Counted from the stretch's first letter, positions 8,480-17,546 are shown. The stretch is 64,000 bases of DNA from an uncultured Eubacteriales bacterium (GCA_900315315.1 OMYT01000002.1:1-64000), one strand, 5' to 3'. Notes: a model not told the origin generated them from the letters alone. Numbers and translations: made by a program.

Positions 8480-9561
8480 GTGACAGGACCTCCTGCTGTT
8501 TTCGACGTCCTTTCAAGGCGGCGGATCCGGTTGATATGGCGTTCAAAATCTCCGCTGTTCAGGAGTTCCGCAAGCACATACTGCTCAAAGGCCGGAACGG
8601 TGCAGCTGTAGAAACCGATCCGGAGCTCAAAGACGGGAAGAAGACTGCGGGGCAGCACCATATAGCCGACGCGGAGGGAAGGGGAAACCGTGCGGGAAAA
8701 AGTATTCAGATAAATGACGTTGCGTCCTTTTGCCATGGCAAAGAGCGTATCCTCCGGCTTGCGGAGGAGGGAAAATTCCGATTCATAGTCATCTTCTACC
8801 AGAAAACGGTCCGCGGAGGTGACCCAGCGAAGATATTCACGGCGTTTGGAGGCAGAGGCGGTGACGCCGCTGGGGAAACTGCGGAAGGGTGTGATATGCA
8901 GCACGGAAGCAGGGGTGTTTCGAAGGGCCTCCGACAGGATTCCGTCCTGTCCCAGCGCGCAGAAATCAAGCTGAACACCGCGGGCCCGATAGACCTGCTC
9001 AATCTTTTTGTAGGAGGGAGCCTCGATTCCCCAGACGCGCTGAGCACCGAGCAGTTCCACGACGAGACCGTAGAGATATTCGGCGCCGGCACCGATCACC
9101 AGCTGGTCCGGCAGGACGCGGATTCCCCGGTTTCGGGCCAGATAACGGCAGAGCGCCCCGCGAAGTTCAGGACAGCCGGTGTTCGGCGGGCGGACCAGGA
9201 TCTGCTCTCCGTAATCCGAAAGGACCCGGCGCATGACGCGGGCGAGAGAGGGAAAGGGAAAACTGTCCCGGATTGCCGGCGGAACGGGGGAAGGGGAGAC
9301 TGGCCCCGGAAGCTGCGCGGGCAGGGAAAAAACGTCTTCCTCCCGGTAAATCACAAAAAAACCGCTTTTCGGCCGGGATTCCGTATATCCTTCTTCGCAG
9401 AGCAGTTCATAACTGTGATCAACGGTCACCGCGCTGACGCCCCGGTCCCGGGCCATGACGCGGCGGGAGGGGAGACGGCTTCCGCAGGGGCGGATGCCGC
9501 TCAGGATTTCATCCCGAAGGGTTTCATAGAGGGAAAGGTAGGCTGGTTTGGTCTGTCTCAT
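8476..9561 (-). CDS. MocR/PdxR-type GntR regulator, C-terminally short and lacking the PLP lysine
   Basis: Residues 1-75 form a GntR winged helix ([33 protein letters not shown]); the rest is an aminotransferase-like domain ([33 protein letters not shown]). Two oddities: the PLP-lysine motif, normally TFSK, reads [15 protein letters not shown], so Lys is replaced by Arg; and the protein stops at 361 residues just after HINRIRRL, about 100 residues short of the usual length. MocR/PdxR proteins sense PLP and regulate B6 genes, and a B6 kinase is divergently encoded next door. A TATAAT lies almost directly before the ATG, so the mRNA may be leaderless. The 3' end overlaps the GIY-YIG start. Confidence 0.82.
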   Translation of the reverse strand: MRQTKPAYLSLYETLRDEILSGIRPCGSRLPSRRVMARDRGVSAVTVDHSYELLCEEGYTESRPKSGFFVIYREEDVFSLPAQLPGPVSPSPVPPAIRDSFPFPSLARVMRRVLSDYGEQILVRPPNTGCPELRGALCRYLARNRGIRVLPDQLVIGAGAEYLYGLVVELLGAQRVWGIEAPSYKKIEQVYRARGVQLDFCALGQDGILSEALRNTPASVLHITPFRSFPSGVTASASKRREYLRWVTSADRFLVEDDYESEFSLLRKPEDTLFAMAKGRNVIYLNTFSRTVSPSLRVGYMVLPRSLLPVFELRIGFYSCTVPAFEQYVLAELLNSGDFERHINRIRRLERTSKTAGGPVT

Positions 9562-9623
9562 CTGGTATTATAAAAAACTCGCTTTCTGGCACTTTTCATA
9601 TGACCACATTGAGCATATACTAC
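9557..9623 (+). promoter_or_regulatory. Promoter/operator block A ahead of the B6 kinase
   Basis: A 64-base block from CTCATCTGGTATTATAAAAA through ..GAGCATATACT, repeated nearly exactly at 10581-10645 ahead of the ECF gene. It contains two TCTGG(T/C)A half-sites 24 bases apart (9561 and 9585), the kind of direct repeats MocR regulators bind. It also holds a plus-strand promoter TTTTCA-17-TATACT (TATACT 9617-9622) and, on the minus strand, TATAAT for the regulator gene. Confidence 0.75.
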
Positions 9624-9635
9624 CGACAAGCTAAA

Positions 9636-9675
9636 GTCAAGGGGGCTTTCCGAATGCCGCTTTGACCCTCTTCGG
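9636..9675 (+). repeat. CTTTCCG/CCTTCGG structured element, copy 1
   Basis: Stem arms GTCAA (9636-9640) and TTGAC (9662-9666) enclose GGGGGCTTTCCG; CCTCTTCGG follows. It is the most diverged copy and would lie in the 5' untranslated part of the kinase mRNA. Confidence 0.5.
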
Positions 9676-9715
9676 TGACAATGCTGAACCGGAGGAAAAT
9701 CGGAGGAACAGGAAC

Positions 9716-10558
9716 ATGAAAAAAATACTGACGATCCAGGACATCTCTTGCTTCGGGAAATGCTCTCTGACGGTTGCTTTACCGCTTTTGTCGTCTATGG
9801 GAATTGAAACGGTGGTATTGCCGACCGCTGTGCTCAGCACGCATACCCTGTTTAAAGGCTTCACATGCAAAGACCTGTCTGATCAGCTGAAACCCATCAC
9901 TGACCATTGGAAACAGGAAGGGATCACATTCGACGCAATTTATACCGGATATCTGGGTACTGAAGAGGAAATCGATACAGTGATCGGTATCATCGAAAAC
10001 TTCAGGAATGAAAACACGCTTGTCTTTGTCGATCCGGCAATGGGAGATAACGGAAAACTGTATCCGGCTTTCAGTGAGCATTATGCAAAGAAAAACGCAG
10101 ATCTCTGTGCTGTTGCAGATATTGCGGATCCTAATATTACTGAAGCCAGTTTTCTGACGGGCCTTCCCTATAAAGAAACCTATTCGGAAGATTATGTGAA
10201 GGAGATGCTGACAGCTCTTGCTGCTATTGGTACGAAGATCCCGATCCTGACAGGCGTTTCTCTGGGAGAGGGGAAAACCGGCGCGATGGGCTATGATACC
10301 GAAAAGAACGAATTCTTCCATTATCAGAACGACAAGGTGCCGGCGGCATATCATGGTACCGGAGATATTTTCTCAAGCGTCCTGGCGGGGGCTTTCGTGA
10401 TCGGCGTCGGCAGAACAAAAGCGCTGAAAATTGCCGCAGATTATACTGCCCATACAATTGCTGAAACATTGAAAAACCCGGAGAATCCCTGGTACGGTGT
10501 GGATTTTGAGGCGACCATTCCTGAATTGGTTGAAACATTGAAACGGATTAAGGAATAG
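9716..10558 (+). CDS. pdxK: Pyridoxal/pyridoxamine kinase
   Basis: 280 residues, ribokinase superfamily, PdxK/PdxY branch: N-terminal KKILTIQDISCFGKCS, substrate region TAVLSTHTLFKGF, FVDPAMGDNGKLY, and the ATP/catalytic motif HGTGDIFSSVLAGA with the catalytic Asp. It phosphorylates B6 vitamers in salvage. The ATG at 9716 follows CGGAGGAACAGGAAC, so the upstream open frame is not used. It lies behind promoter block A and divergent from the MocR-like regulator, and is followed by a vitamin transporter component behind a copy of the same block. Confidence 0.9.
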   Translation: MKKILTIQDISCFGKCSLTVALPLLSSMGIETVVLPTAVLSTHTLFKGFTCKDLSDQLKPITDHWKQEGITFDAIYTGYLGTEEEIDTVIGIIENFRNENTLVFVDPAMGDNGKLYPAFSEHYAKKNADLCAVADIADPNITEASFLTGLPYKETYSEDYVKEMLTALAAIGTKIPILTGVSLGEGKTGAMGYDTEKNEFFHYQNDKVPAAYHGTGDIFSSVLAGAFVIGVGRTKALKIAADYTAHTIAETLKNPENPWYGVDFEATIPELVETLKRIKE

Positions 10559-10580
10559 CTGATCATCGTCTTTGATCTGC

Positions 10581-10645
10581 CTCATCTGGTATTATAAAAA
10601 ACTCACTTTCTGGTACTTTTCATATAGCCACATTGAGCATATACT
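10581..10645 (+). promoter_or_regulatory. Promoter/operator block B, duplicate of block A
   Basis: Matches 9557-9623 with only a handful of substitutions, including the TTTTCA-17-TATACT promoter and both TCTGG(T/C)A half-sites. The match even extends into CTGCCTCAT, the counterpart of the first codons of the regulator gene in block A. The block was therefore copied as DNA and places the ECF gene in the same regulon as the kinase. Confidence 0.75.
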
Positions 10646-10706
10646 TGCTTCATTCCCTAGTCCAAGGGAAATTTGAGGGATTCCCGATCGTCAGGAGGCT
10701 TTTCAG

Positions 10707-11318
10707 ATGAGCAATGCGGCTGCGGTAAAAAATAACAGTAACAGTACGGCGATCACCCGTGTGGTCTTTACCGGCGTGATGGCGGCCATCATCTGTGTGA
10801 TTACCATTTTCCGGATCCCGCTGGGGCAGAGCAAGGTGCATTTTGCCAATTCCATGTGCCTGCTGAGCGGGCTTCTGCTAGGCCCCGCCTGGGGCGGCGC
10901 GGCAGCCGGCCTCGGCTCCGCACTGTATGATGTGATGCTGGGCGGATACGGTCTGCCTGACGCGCTGATCACCTTTGTCAGCAAATTCGCGATGGCTTTT
11001 GTGACGGGGATTCTCTACAGGGCCTGGACCAGAAAGAACGCGGAGGACGACTGGAAGAAGAATCTGCCTCCGCTGGTGATTTCCTGCGTGATCGGCGCAC
11101 TGACGTATGTGGCGCTGTATATGCTGAAGACCTGGCTGTTCAAAACGTATGTGGAGCCGGTTCCCGCGGAGACCATTCCGACGGTGATGGTGGCGAAACT
11201 GATCCCGTCCCTGATTAATGCCGCTTTTGCGGTGGTTACGGCGCCGATCTTCTATCATGCCGTGCGGCCCGCGCTGAAGGCGGCGGGCATCCTCAAAAAG
11301 CTGGATGCAGGAGCGTAA
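10707..11318 (+). CDS. ECF transporter S component, probably for a B6 vitamer
   Basis: 203 residues with 5-6 membrane helices and typical S-component features: an early AxxxA-type helix (RVVFTGVMAAIICVITIF), then FANSMCLLSGLLLGPAWGG and GLGSALYDVMLGGYGLPD. It would capture a vitamin and work with a shared ECF energising module encoded elsewhere. Assignment to pyridoxine/pyridoxal is inferred from the shared promoter/operator with the kinase and the adjacent MocR-like gene. Start supported by CAGGAGGC upstream. Confidence 0.85.
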   Translation: MSNAAAVKNNSNSTAITRVVFTGVMAAIICVITIFRIPLGQSKVHFANSMCLLSGLLLGPAWGGAAAGLGSALYDVMLGGYGLPDALITFVSKFAMAFVTGILYRAWTRKNAEDDWKKNLPPLVISCVIGALTYVALYMLKTWLFKTYVEPVPAETIPTVMVAKLIPSLINAAFAVVTAPIFYHAVRPALKAAGILKKLDAGA

Positions 11319-11321
11319 TGA

Positions 11322-11358
11322 CCAAAGGGCTTTCCGATCGCCCTTTGGAAACCTTCGG
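11322..11358 (+). repeat. CTTTCCG/CCTTCGG structured element, copy 2 (short form)
   Basis: Perfect stem CCAAAGGGC (11322-11330) with GCCCTTTGG (11340-11348), loop TTTCCGATC, then AAACCTTCGG. It lies 4 bases after the ECF gene stop. Confidence 0.75.
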
Positions 11359-11404
11359 ATTGTATGTGAAAGAGCAGAAGGACAGTTAAAACGACAATCA
11401 GAAT

Positions 11405-11520
11405 CAGAACTGGTGAACATGGCCCGGGCGATATTCCTGCCCGGGTCATTTTTCTATGTCTGCGCGGCAAACACTGCTGCTGCCGGCTGTTTTCCGCCAT
11501 GGAGAGGCACAGATTGTGCC
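11405..11520 (-). pseudogene. Decayed 3' fragment of a PaaI-type thioesterase gene
   Basis: On the minus strand this segment reads like the C-terminal end of the thioesterase at 20536-20934. Conceptual translation gives NIARAMFT, matching DIAQAMFT of the intact gene, and DNA similarity continues for about 110 bases with stops and shifts. On the plus strand the same bases form CCCGGGC...GCCCGGG followed by TCATTTTTC, so the relic may now work as a terminator for the ECF gene. Confidence 0.5.
11423..11454 (+). terminator. Probable intrinsic terminator after the ECF gene
   Basis: Hairpin CCCGGGC-N9-GCCCGGG followed by TCATTTTT. Confidence 0.55.
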
Positions 11521-11592
11521 CCCTGTGGAAAAACAGGCCGGATCGTGCTATAATATTAGAAAGACGATGGATATCAAACAGGAGGTCTGAAA

Positions 11593-13569
11593 ATGAGAAA
11601 GATTCTGTCATTACTGCTGAGCGTTGTGCTCCTGGCAGGGATCTGCGGAGCAGCATGGGCAGAGGGCGAACAGCCTGCCGATGAATGGACCGTGATGATC
11701 TATCTGTGTGGTACTGACCTGGAAAGCGGGCAGTTCCAATGCGCGACCCATAATCTTCAACAGATTGCGGAGACCATTCCGTCGGATTCGGTCAACGTGG
11801 TGATCGAGACCGGGGGTACCAAAGAGTGGCATGCTGAGGAGACGGTGGGGATCAAGATTGCCAATGACAAACTGCAGCGCTGGACCTGGGGGCCGGAAGG
11901 GTTTACCCTCGTGGAAGAACTGCCGGAAGCCTGCATGTCCCATGCGGAGACGCTGAGCGAATTCATCCGCTGGAGCACGGAGAAGTACCCGGCGAAAAAG
12001 CATATGCTTCTTCTGTGGGATCATGGCGGCGGCAGCAACAGCGGCCTGATCTGTGACGAGAACTACGGGATGACGATTATGCCGGTCTACAGCCTGGAAA
12101 GGGCACTGAAAGAAGGCGGGACGCATTTTGACCTGTTCCTGACCGACACCTGCCTGATGGCCTCCCTGGAAATGAGCCAGGCGGTTGCGCCTTACGCGGA
12201 CTACCTGGCCGCTTCCGAGGAGGTTATGGCCGGGGACGGGACAGCCTATTCGAAATGGCTCCAGTATCTCTATGACCGTCCGGACTGCAACGGCAAACAG
12301 CTGGGCACACAGGTCTGCGACCTGACCCAGCAGTACTACGTGGAAAAGGGCGACAGCAGTACCGTGTCCGCTTTCACGATGTCCGTGATCGACCTGAGCA
12401 AGATCGGCGCGGTGGCGGAGGCAACCGAAGCTTTTATGCATGAAGCGGCCCTGCTGGCACAGGATCCGGACGCTTTCTTCAACTATGCCAGGGCGACCTA
12501 TTATGTCGACAGCTACATGAAACCGGAAATGTGTGATCTCTTTGACCTGACACGGCGGGCGGAGATGGCGGGAATTCCGACGGACGTGACCCATGCGGTG
12601 CAGGACGCGATTGAAGAAGCAGTTATTTATTTCCTTCGTTCCGCAAACCATACCTATTCGCGCGGCCTGAGCATCTGGTACAAACTGAACGCGGACGACA
12701 AGACGCTGGATCACTTTGCCCGGACCAGCAAAAACCCGGAACAGCTGGCATTCTTCGACGCGATCAGCCTGGACTGGGATGCGCCGGACTGGGTATACGA
12801 AACTGTGCAAAGGCATCCGGCACTGAACCGTAATGATTACGTGATCAAGCAGGAGACATGTCTGACGGAAGACGGCAAGGATTCCTTCATGACGATCGAA
12901 TCCGGGGAAGCAGCGGCTGCGCTGATTTCCTACGAACTGATGTATGAGGACGAGAAAACCGGGATCTGTTATACACTGGGTGAGAACGGCGACATTACCC
13001 CGGAGGCTGACGAGGAGGAAGGGAAAGTTCGCTATTACATGAATTTCGACGGCAGGTGGCCGACCCTGGCGGGCGTACCGCTGAGCATGAGAATGGTGGA
13101 TGATACGGAAGCCTGCGCCATGTACAATGTGGACGTGTGCATCAATGACCAGGATAACCTGGATTTCCTGCGGGTGATCCAGAATTATGAAAAGACTGTC
13201 ACAAAGGAAGACGGGGAGACGGCGGATATTCCCGAGTTTGAACTGAAGGGCCTCTGGGACGGATATGACGAGCATACCGGGCTGCCGGGCCGGAACAGCT
13301 ACTCCCTGATCGAATACAAGGGGGCTAAGATGACGCTGTTCAAGCTGCCCTACAGTTACGAACTGAAAAAAATCTCAGCGCATACCCCGGTGAAGGACAT
13401 TACCGTTTCGGAAGACATGAAGGTGACAAAGGAGCCGCTTCCGAAGGGACAGTACATGTATCGGTTTGTGGTCCGGGATGTGTTCGGAAACCGGATTGAC
13501 AGCGGCGACCTGATGCCTGTCAACTGGGACGGAAAGAATGTCAGTTTTCCGATCGAAAAGGAACAATAA
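11593..13569 (+). CDS. Secreted clostripain-like cysteine peptidase (C11 family)
   Basis: 658 residues. Signal peptide MRKILSLLLSVVLLAGICGAAWA, then a C11/clostripain catalytic domain: WTVMIYLCGTDLES (N-terminal strand), LLLWDHGGG with His144, and DLFLTDTCLMASLE with Cys187. C11 peptidases cleave after basic residues and mature by self-cleavage. The C-terminal part (about 420-658) is a beta-rich extension of unknown role. A TATAAT at 11549-11554 and AGGAGG precede the gene. It is followed after 21 bases by a TlpA-like protein, so the two are likely co-transcribed. Confidence 0.9.
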   Translation: MRKILSLLLSVVLLAGICGAAWAEGEQPADEWTVMIYLCGTDLESGQFQCATHNLQQIAETIPSDSVNVVIETGGTKEWHAEETVGIKIANDKLQRWTWGPEGFTLVEELPEACMSHAETLSEFIRWSTEKYPAKKHMLLLWDHGGGSNSGLICDENYGMTIMPVYSLERALKEGGTHFDLFLTDTCLMASLEMSQAVAPYADYLAASEEVMAGDGTAYSKWLQYLYDRPDCNGKQLGTQVCDLTQQYYVEKGDSSTVSAFTMSVIDLSKIGAVAEATEAFMHEAALLAQDPDAFFNYARATYYVDSYMKPEMCDLFDLTRRAEMAGIPTDVTHAVQDAIEEAVIYFLRSANHTYSRGLSIWYKLNADDKTLDHFARTSKNPEQLAFFDAISLDWDAPDWVYETVQRHPALNRNDYVIKQETCLTEDGKDSFMTIESGEAAAALISYELMYEDEKTGICYTLGENGDITPEADEEEGKVRYYMNFDGRWPTLAGVPLSMRMVDDTEACAMYNVDVCINDQDNLDFLRVIQNYEKTVTKEDGETADIPEFELKGLWDGYDEHTGLPGRNSYSLIEYKGAKMTLFKLPYSYELKKISAHTPVKDITVSEDMKVTKEPLPKGQYMYRFVVRDVFGNRIDSGDLMPVNWDGKNVSFPIEKEQ

Positions 13570-13590
13570 GAATCAGAGGAGGAAAGAAAG

Positions 13591-14889
13591 ATGAAAAACC
13601 GTTTCTGCAAAATGATGGCATTGCTCACATGCATGGTCATGGCCCTGCTGGCGCTGTGCGCCGGAACCGCGACGGCGGAGAAAAATACAGAATTCCTGGG
13701 GAACCCGTTCCCGGAGTTCACGGCAACGGATACCGAAGGGAAAACCTTCACCCTGTCCGAAGCCCTGAAAGATCATGAAGCGGTGCTGGTCAATCTCTGG
13801 GCGACCTGGTGCGGTCCGTGTCTGATGGAGTTTCCGTTCCTGAGTGAAGTTTATCAGAAGTACAGCGACCGGGTAGCCTTTATCGCCCTGAGCGTGGAAC
13901 CGAAAAACACGATGGAAGATATCGCGGAATACCGCAGGGAAAACAACGTCGCTCTCCCCATGGGGCGCGATGAAGGCGAAGAACTGTACCAGTATATCCG
14001 CACGGACGGCATTCCCGACACCGTGGTGATCGACCGTTTCGGCAACGCCGTCTTCTTCCATGACAGCGCTTTCAGAAGCGCAGGGGATGTGGAGCGCGTT
14101 CTTGACACGTTCCTGGGAGACAGCTATACGAAGACAACGGTCCTGGAAAGCATCCCCCGGGATGCTTCCACCCAGGCGTTCCCCGTGTCCGCGGCCCGGG
14201 CGCTTTATCCGGAAGACGGGAACTACAAAAAGGCCCTGATCCATGTGGAAGGCCTCAAAAATCCCGTTGCCTGCTGGTTAATCCCGGATGAGTCTGTGCT
14301 TATACGGGTCGAGGTCGCCGCGGATGACGATGTTCCCGTGATGATGTACGAAGAAACGTACGGCGAAACCGATACCTATCTCAAAGATATGCTGGATCCG
14401 AAAGCCGGTACCTATATCTACGAACAGTTTATGCCCAAGCCGGGAGATGAATATCAGTTTGTCAAGATTGCTCTGTTTGACTCCGCTGAAGAAGAGGTTT
14501 CGGAAAAAGATATCATAGCCTACCTGGTGAAAGATGAGGACGGTCTCAACGCACTGGTGGATGCCATAAAATCTGAAAATAACGTTGAGGTCAGCTGGGA
14601 ATACGCGGAGGAAAAAGCTCCGGCGGAGAACGCACCCCAGGCTTATATCATCCATGTGGTGGATCAGGACAACAAGCCCGTAGGGGAGGTCACGGTGAAT
14701 TTCTGCACGGATCTGGCCTGTACCCCGAGCGAGTCCGATGAGAGCGGAACGGTTACCTTTACCGGTGCGCCGGATGTCTATCACGTGCAGATCGTCGATG
14801 TGCCGGAAGGATACAGCTGGGATGAGAGCTATGACATGTATACCACCAAAGAATACGGCGAATGGGTCCTGAGAGTGAAGAAGGACTGA
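13591..14889 (+). CDS. Secreted TlpA-family thiol-disulfide protein with C-terminal beta domain
   Basis: 432 residues: signal peptide (1-29), thioredoxin-like domain with WATWCGPCLMEFPFL (Cys74/Cys77) and the TlpA insertion (VAFIALSVEP), then a second region, and at about residues 350-432 a carboxypeptidase-regulatory/SpaA-like beta domain (DQDNKPVGEVTVNF, GTVTFTGAPDVYHVQI). Likely reduces or exchanges disulfides in exported proteins. It may serve the clostripain 21 bases upstream. The combination with a surface-type beta domain is less common. Confidence 0.85.
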   Translation: MKNRFCKMMALLTCMVMALLALCAGTATAEKNTEFLGNPFPEFTATDTEGKTFTLSEALKDHEAVLVNLWATWCGPCLMEFPFLSEVYQKYSDRVAFIALSVEPKNTMEDIAEYRRENNVALPMGRDEGEELYQYIRTDGIPDTVVIDRFGNAVFFHDSAFRSAGDVERVLDTFLGDSYTKTTVLESIPRDASTQAFPVSAARALYPEDGNYKKALIHVEGLKNPVACWLIPDESVLIRVEVAADDDVPVMMYEETYGETDTYLKDMLDPKAGTYIYEQFMPKPGDEYQFVKIALFDSAEEEVSEKDIIAYLVKDEDGLNALVDAIKSENNVEVSWEYAEEKAPAENAPQAYIIHVVDQDNKPVGEVTVNFCTDLACTPSESDESGTVTFTGAPDVYHVQIVDVPEGYSWDESYDMYTTKEYGEWVLRVKKD

Positions 14890-14987
14890 CGGCCGTCTCC
14901 TGTACCGGATTCCGGCTGATCCCGGAATAAGGGGTTCAGTACAATTGGTTTCCGCGTGACGACAGAGAGATAACAGGGTTGAGAATG

Positions 14988-15050
14988 AAACGTACTCCAC
15001 CGGCAAAAAGCAGCGGGAAAGAGAACTGCCAAATCCGACGGAGTACGTTT
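14988..15050. repeat. 11-bp inverted repeat between the TlpA and sensor genes
   Basis: AAACGTACTCC (14988-14998) pairs with GGAGTACGTTT (15040-15050) across a 41-base loop. The T-run after it is short (TTTTATT), so it may be a weak terminator or an operator for the XRE-REC gene that starts at 15147. Confidence 0.5.
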
Positions 15051-15146
15051 TATTGCAGCAGCGGCTTTTCCCGCCGGCCCGTTCATCATACAGTAGCTTT
15101 ATCCTGAAAACAGATACCATCACAGCAAACAGAGAGGTGCCCGGCT

Positions 15147-15746
15147 ATGAATATCCTGGATGGATTCAGTGAAAAACTCCGCAACCTGCGCACTGAAAAA
15201 GGACTGACACAGCGTCAGCTCGCAGACGCGCTGTTTATCACCCGGAAAACAATCAGCAACTGGGAAGCCGGGATCCGCATGCCGGACGTCGTCATGCTCA
15301 CCCGGCTCAGCAAGGTACTGGGAGTCAAGCCTTATGAACTGATCGATGTTTTTCCGTCCGGGGAAGATTCACCCATCCTGATCATTGTGGAAGATGAACA
15401 GGATATTCTGACGGGATTCATTCATATTGTCAGCGATACACTGCCGGATGTGCAGGTTTTCGGCTTTCAGACCGGGGATGAGGCTTTGGAATTTGCGACC
15501 ACAAACCGGGTTGATGTGGCGTTTCTCGATGTGGAACTGTTCGGAGAAAGCGGGATTGACCTTGCCGGGAAACTGTCTGAGATCAATCCGAACATCAATC
15601 ATATTTTCCTGACGGGACATTCGGAATATACGTTTGACGCACTGCAGATGCATTGCAGCGGTTATCTGATGAAACCGCTGACGCCGGAAAAACTTCTGAA
15701 AGAAATGGAGCATCTCCGGTTTCCGATACAGGGGTTGAAACGATGA
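15147..15746 (+). CDS. XRE-family helix-turn-helix fused to a CheY-like receiver domain
   Basis: 199 residues with DNA-binding at the front: XRE/Cro helix-turn-helix at about 8-65 (LRNLRTEKGLTQRQLADALF, TRKTISNWEAGIRMP), then a receiver domain at 75-195 with acidic VEDE (81-84), phospho-acceptor Asp128 in VAFLDVELFG, Thr155 region and Lys of MKPLTPEKL. Response regulators usually carry the receiver first, and XRE outputs are rare. The gene overlaps the kinase gene by ATGA, so the two form a phosphorelay pair. Confidence 0.9.
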   Translation: MNILDGFSEKLRNLRTEKGLTQRQLADALFITRKTISNWEAGIRMPDVVMLTRLSKVLGVKPYELIDVFPSGEDSPILIIVEDEQDILTGFIHIVSDTLPDVQVFGFQTGDEALEFATTNRVDVAFLDVELFGESGIDLAGKLSEINPNINHIFLTGHSEYTFDALQMHCSGYLMKPLTPEKLLKEMEHLRFPIQGLKR

Positions 15747-17500
15747 GAAAGAAACTGGTTCCGGAAATCATTACACTGATGCTGGCGGTTTTATGCGTGC
15801 TGACGGTCGTGCTGGTGCACCGCGGCGTGGATTACGACCGCTATGCTTCCGTGGCAGCCACTCCGTTTTTTCTGCTGGAGCCGGATGATGTCACGGAGGA
15901 GCAAATCACCGAATATGCCGGAATCAGGCGCACGTATACCTTCACAATTCCCGATTCCGCCTCAGCAACGGCCACCGGCGCCCGGCTGACGGTCTTTCTG
16001 CGCCATACGCTGGCTGAACTGTATATCGATGACGCCATGAGGTACAGCAACTACCCCGGGACCGAGGGTGACGTCCCGTCCAGGGTTGGAAACACGCCGG
16101 GCAGTTACTGGATCAGCATTCCCATACGCCCCGAATACGCGGGGAAAACTGCCCGGATTATTCTGACGCCGGTCTATCGAAACGTCCTGGACGAAAAGCC
16201 TGAATTCCGGATTGTGACGAGGGATATGCTCCTGAGCATGATCGTCCTCCCGGAAAACGGACTGATGATTGTCCTGTCCCTGCTGGCTGCTGTTTCCGGT
16301 ATATTCCTGGCGATCATGGCCCTGGCTCTTCCTCTGGAAAGGCCCGAAAAACAGCAGATTTTCTTTTTGGGAACCGTAGCCGTTACCGCCGGCATCTGGA
16401 AACTTTGCGGCCTGCCCGCGGTGCCTCTGATGCTTGAATTCCGGGGAATCCATAAAGAGATTTGGTTTGCCGGAACCATTTCCTATATGCTGATGCTGTA
16501 CCTGTCCCTGCGCATGATCCTGACCATTCGGGGAGAGACGGATCATCTCATCGGCAAGGTCTGCCTTTATACCGGAGCCGCAGCCGTTGCTGCGCTGATT
16601 CTTCTGCAGATCTTCGGCGTGCTGGAATTGTATCAGGCCCTGGTCTGGTACGGCATCGGTATGGTGATCCTGCATCTGCTTCCCTTTGCAAAGCAAAAAC
16701 CCGCGCGCGCCGAGCTGATGTGGATCATTCCCCTGTTTCTGACCCTCGGCGCGGACCTGCTGATTGCTCTGCATAATCATGCGCTGGGACTTTCCCCTGT
16801 TTTCCTGGTCTGGCTGATCCTGTATCTTTACGTACGCGGCTTCGGGTTTGTACGGGGGGCGATTCTCCGCAAACGCCTGCTGCAAAAGAAACAGGAAGAA
16901 CTGCGGGAAGCGAAGGTACGGACCATGATGAACCAGATCCGGCCGCATTTCATTTATAACACGCTGACCTCTGTATATGTCCTGTGCAGGGACGATCCCG
17001 AGAGAGCCGCGCTGATGGTTCAGAATTTTACGGAATACCTGCAGTCCAACTTCACGGCCATGACCGCAACGGAGCTGATTTCCTTCCCGGATGAACTCCG
17101 GCACACGAAAGCCTATATATCCATGGAATCGTTCCGTTACCGCGACAAACTGACCGTGGAGTACGACATCCGGCATTCCGCATTCCGCCTGCCGGCACTG
17201 ACGCTGCAGCCGCTGGTTGAAAACGCCATCAAGCACTGCCTGGGCAAAGGGATTGCGCCGGAACATATTGTCATATCAAGCTGGGCGGAGGGGGCTGTTT
17301 CCTGCATCACGGTTAAGGATAACGGCCCGGGATTTGATCCGCAGGAGCAGATCGGCGAGGAACATGTTGGACTCGAAAATGTGCGGGAACGTCTGCAGCT
17401 CATGTGCGGCGGGACCCTGGATATTCAAAGCAGCAAAGACAGCGGAACGCTGATCACGATCAGCATCCCGACATCCCGGACGGGCGATATGCTTCCGTGA
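15743..17500 (+). CDS. Membrane sensor histidine kinase, LytS/YehU-like (His_kinase type)
   Basis: 585 residues. One N-terminal helix, an extracellular beta-rich region (about 35-170), then about seven membrane helices (190-390, 7TMR-DISM style). The kinase core has His402 in IRPHFIYNTLTS, N-box LTLQPLVENAIKHCLG, G-box VKDNGPGFD and VGLENVRERLQLM. It should phosphorylate the XRE-REC protein whose stop codon overlaps its start (ATGA at 15743). The extracellular fold suggests a carbohydrate or small-molecule ligand; the binding protein downstream is a candidate partner. Confidence 0.9.
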   Translation: MRKKLVPEIITLMLAVLCVLTVVLVHRGVDYDRYASVAATPFFLLEPDDVTEEQITEYAGIRRTYTFTIPDSASATATGARLTVFLRHTLAELYIDDAMRYSNYPGTEGDVPSRVGNTPGSYWISIPIRPEYAGKTARIILTPVYRNVLDEKPEFRIVTRDMLLSMIVLPENGLMIVLSLLAAVSGIFLAIMALALPLERPEKQQIFFLGTVAVTAGIWKLCGLPAVPLMLEFRGIHKEIWFAGTISYMLMLYLSLRMILTIRGETDHLIGKVCLYTGAAAVAALILLQIFGVLELYQALVWYGIGMVILHLLPFAKQKPARAELMWIIPLFLTLGADLLIALHNHALGLSPVFLVWLILYLYVRGFGFVRGAILRKRLLQKKQEELREAKVRTMMNQIRPHFIYNTLTSVYVLCRDDPERAALMVQNFTEYLQSNFTAMTATELISFPDELRHTKAYISMESFRYRDKLTVEYDIRHSAFRLPALTLQPLVENAIKHCLGKGIAPEHIVISSWAEGAVSCITVKDNGPGFDPQEQIGEEHVGLENVRERLQLMCGGTLDIQSSKDSGTLITISIPTSRTGDMLP

Positions 17501-17514
17501 AATACTGTTCGTTA

Positions 17515-17546
17515 AGGAGGGCACGAAACGTGCCCCCTGGTTTTTT
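17515..17546 (+). terminator. Intrinsic terminator after the histidine kinase
   Basis: AGGAGGGCACG-aaa-CGTGCCCCCT stem followed by GGTTTTTT. Confidence 0.85.

Noticed and set aside
8287-9573. 428-residue plus-strand frame across the MocR-like gene
   Set aside because: The minus-strand GntR and aminotransferase motifs are clear; the plus frame has no ribosome binding site or domain.
11611-13275. Long minus-strand frame opposite the clostripain gene
   Set aside because: The plus strand encodes a complete C11 peptidase with signal peptide and catalytic residues; the antisense frame is His/Arg/Val-rich with no family features.
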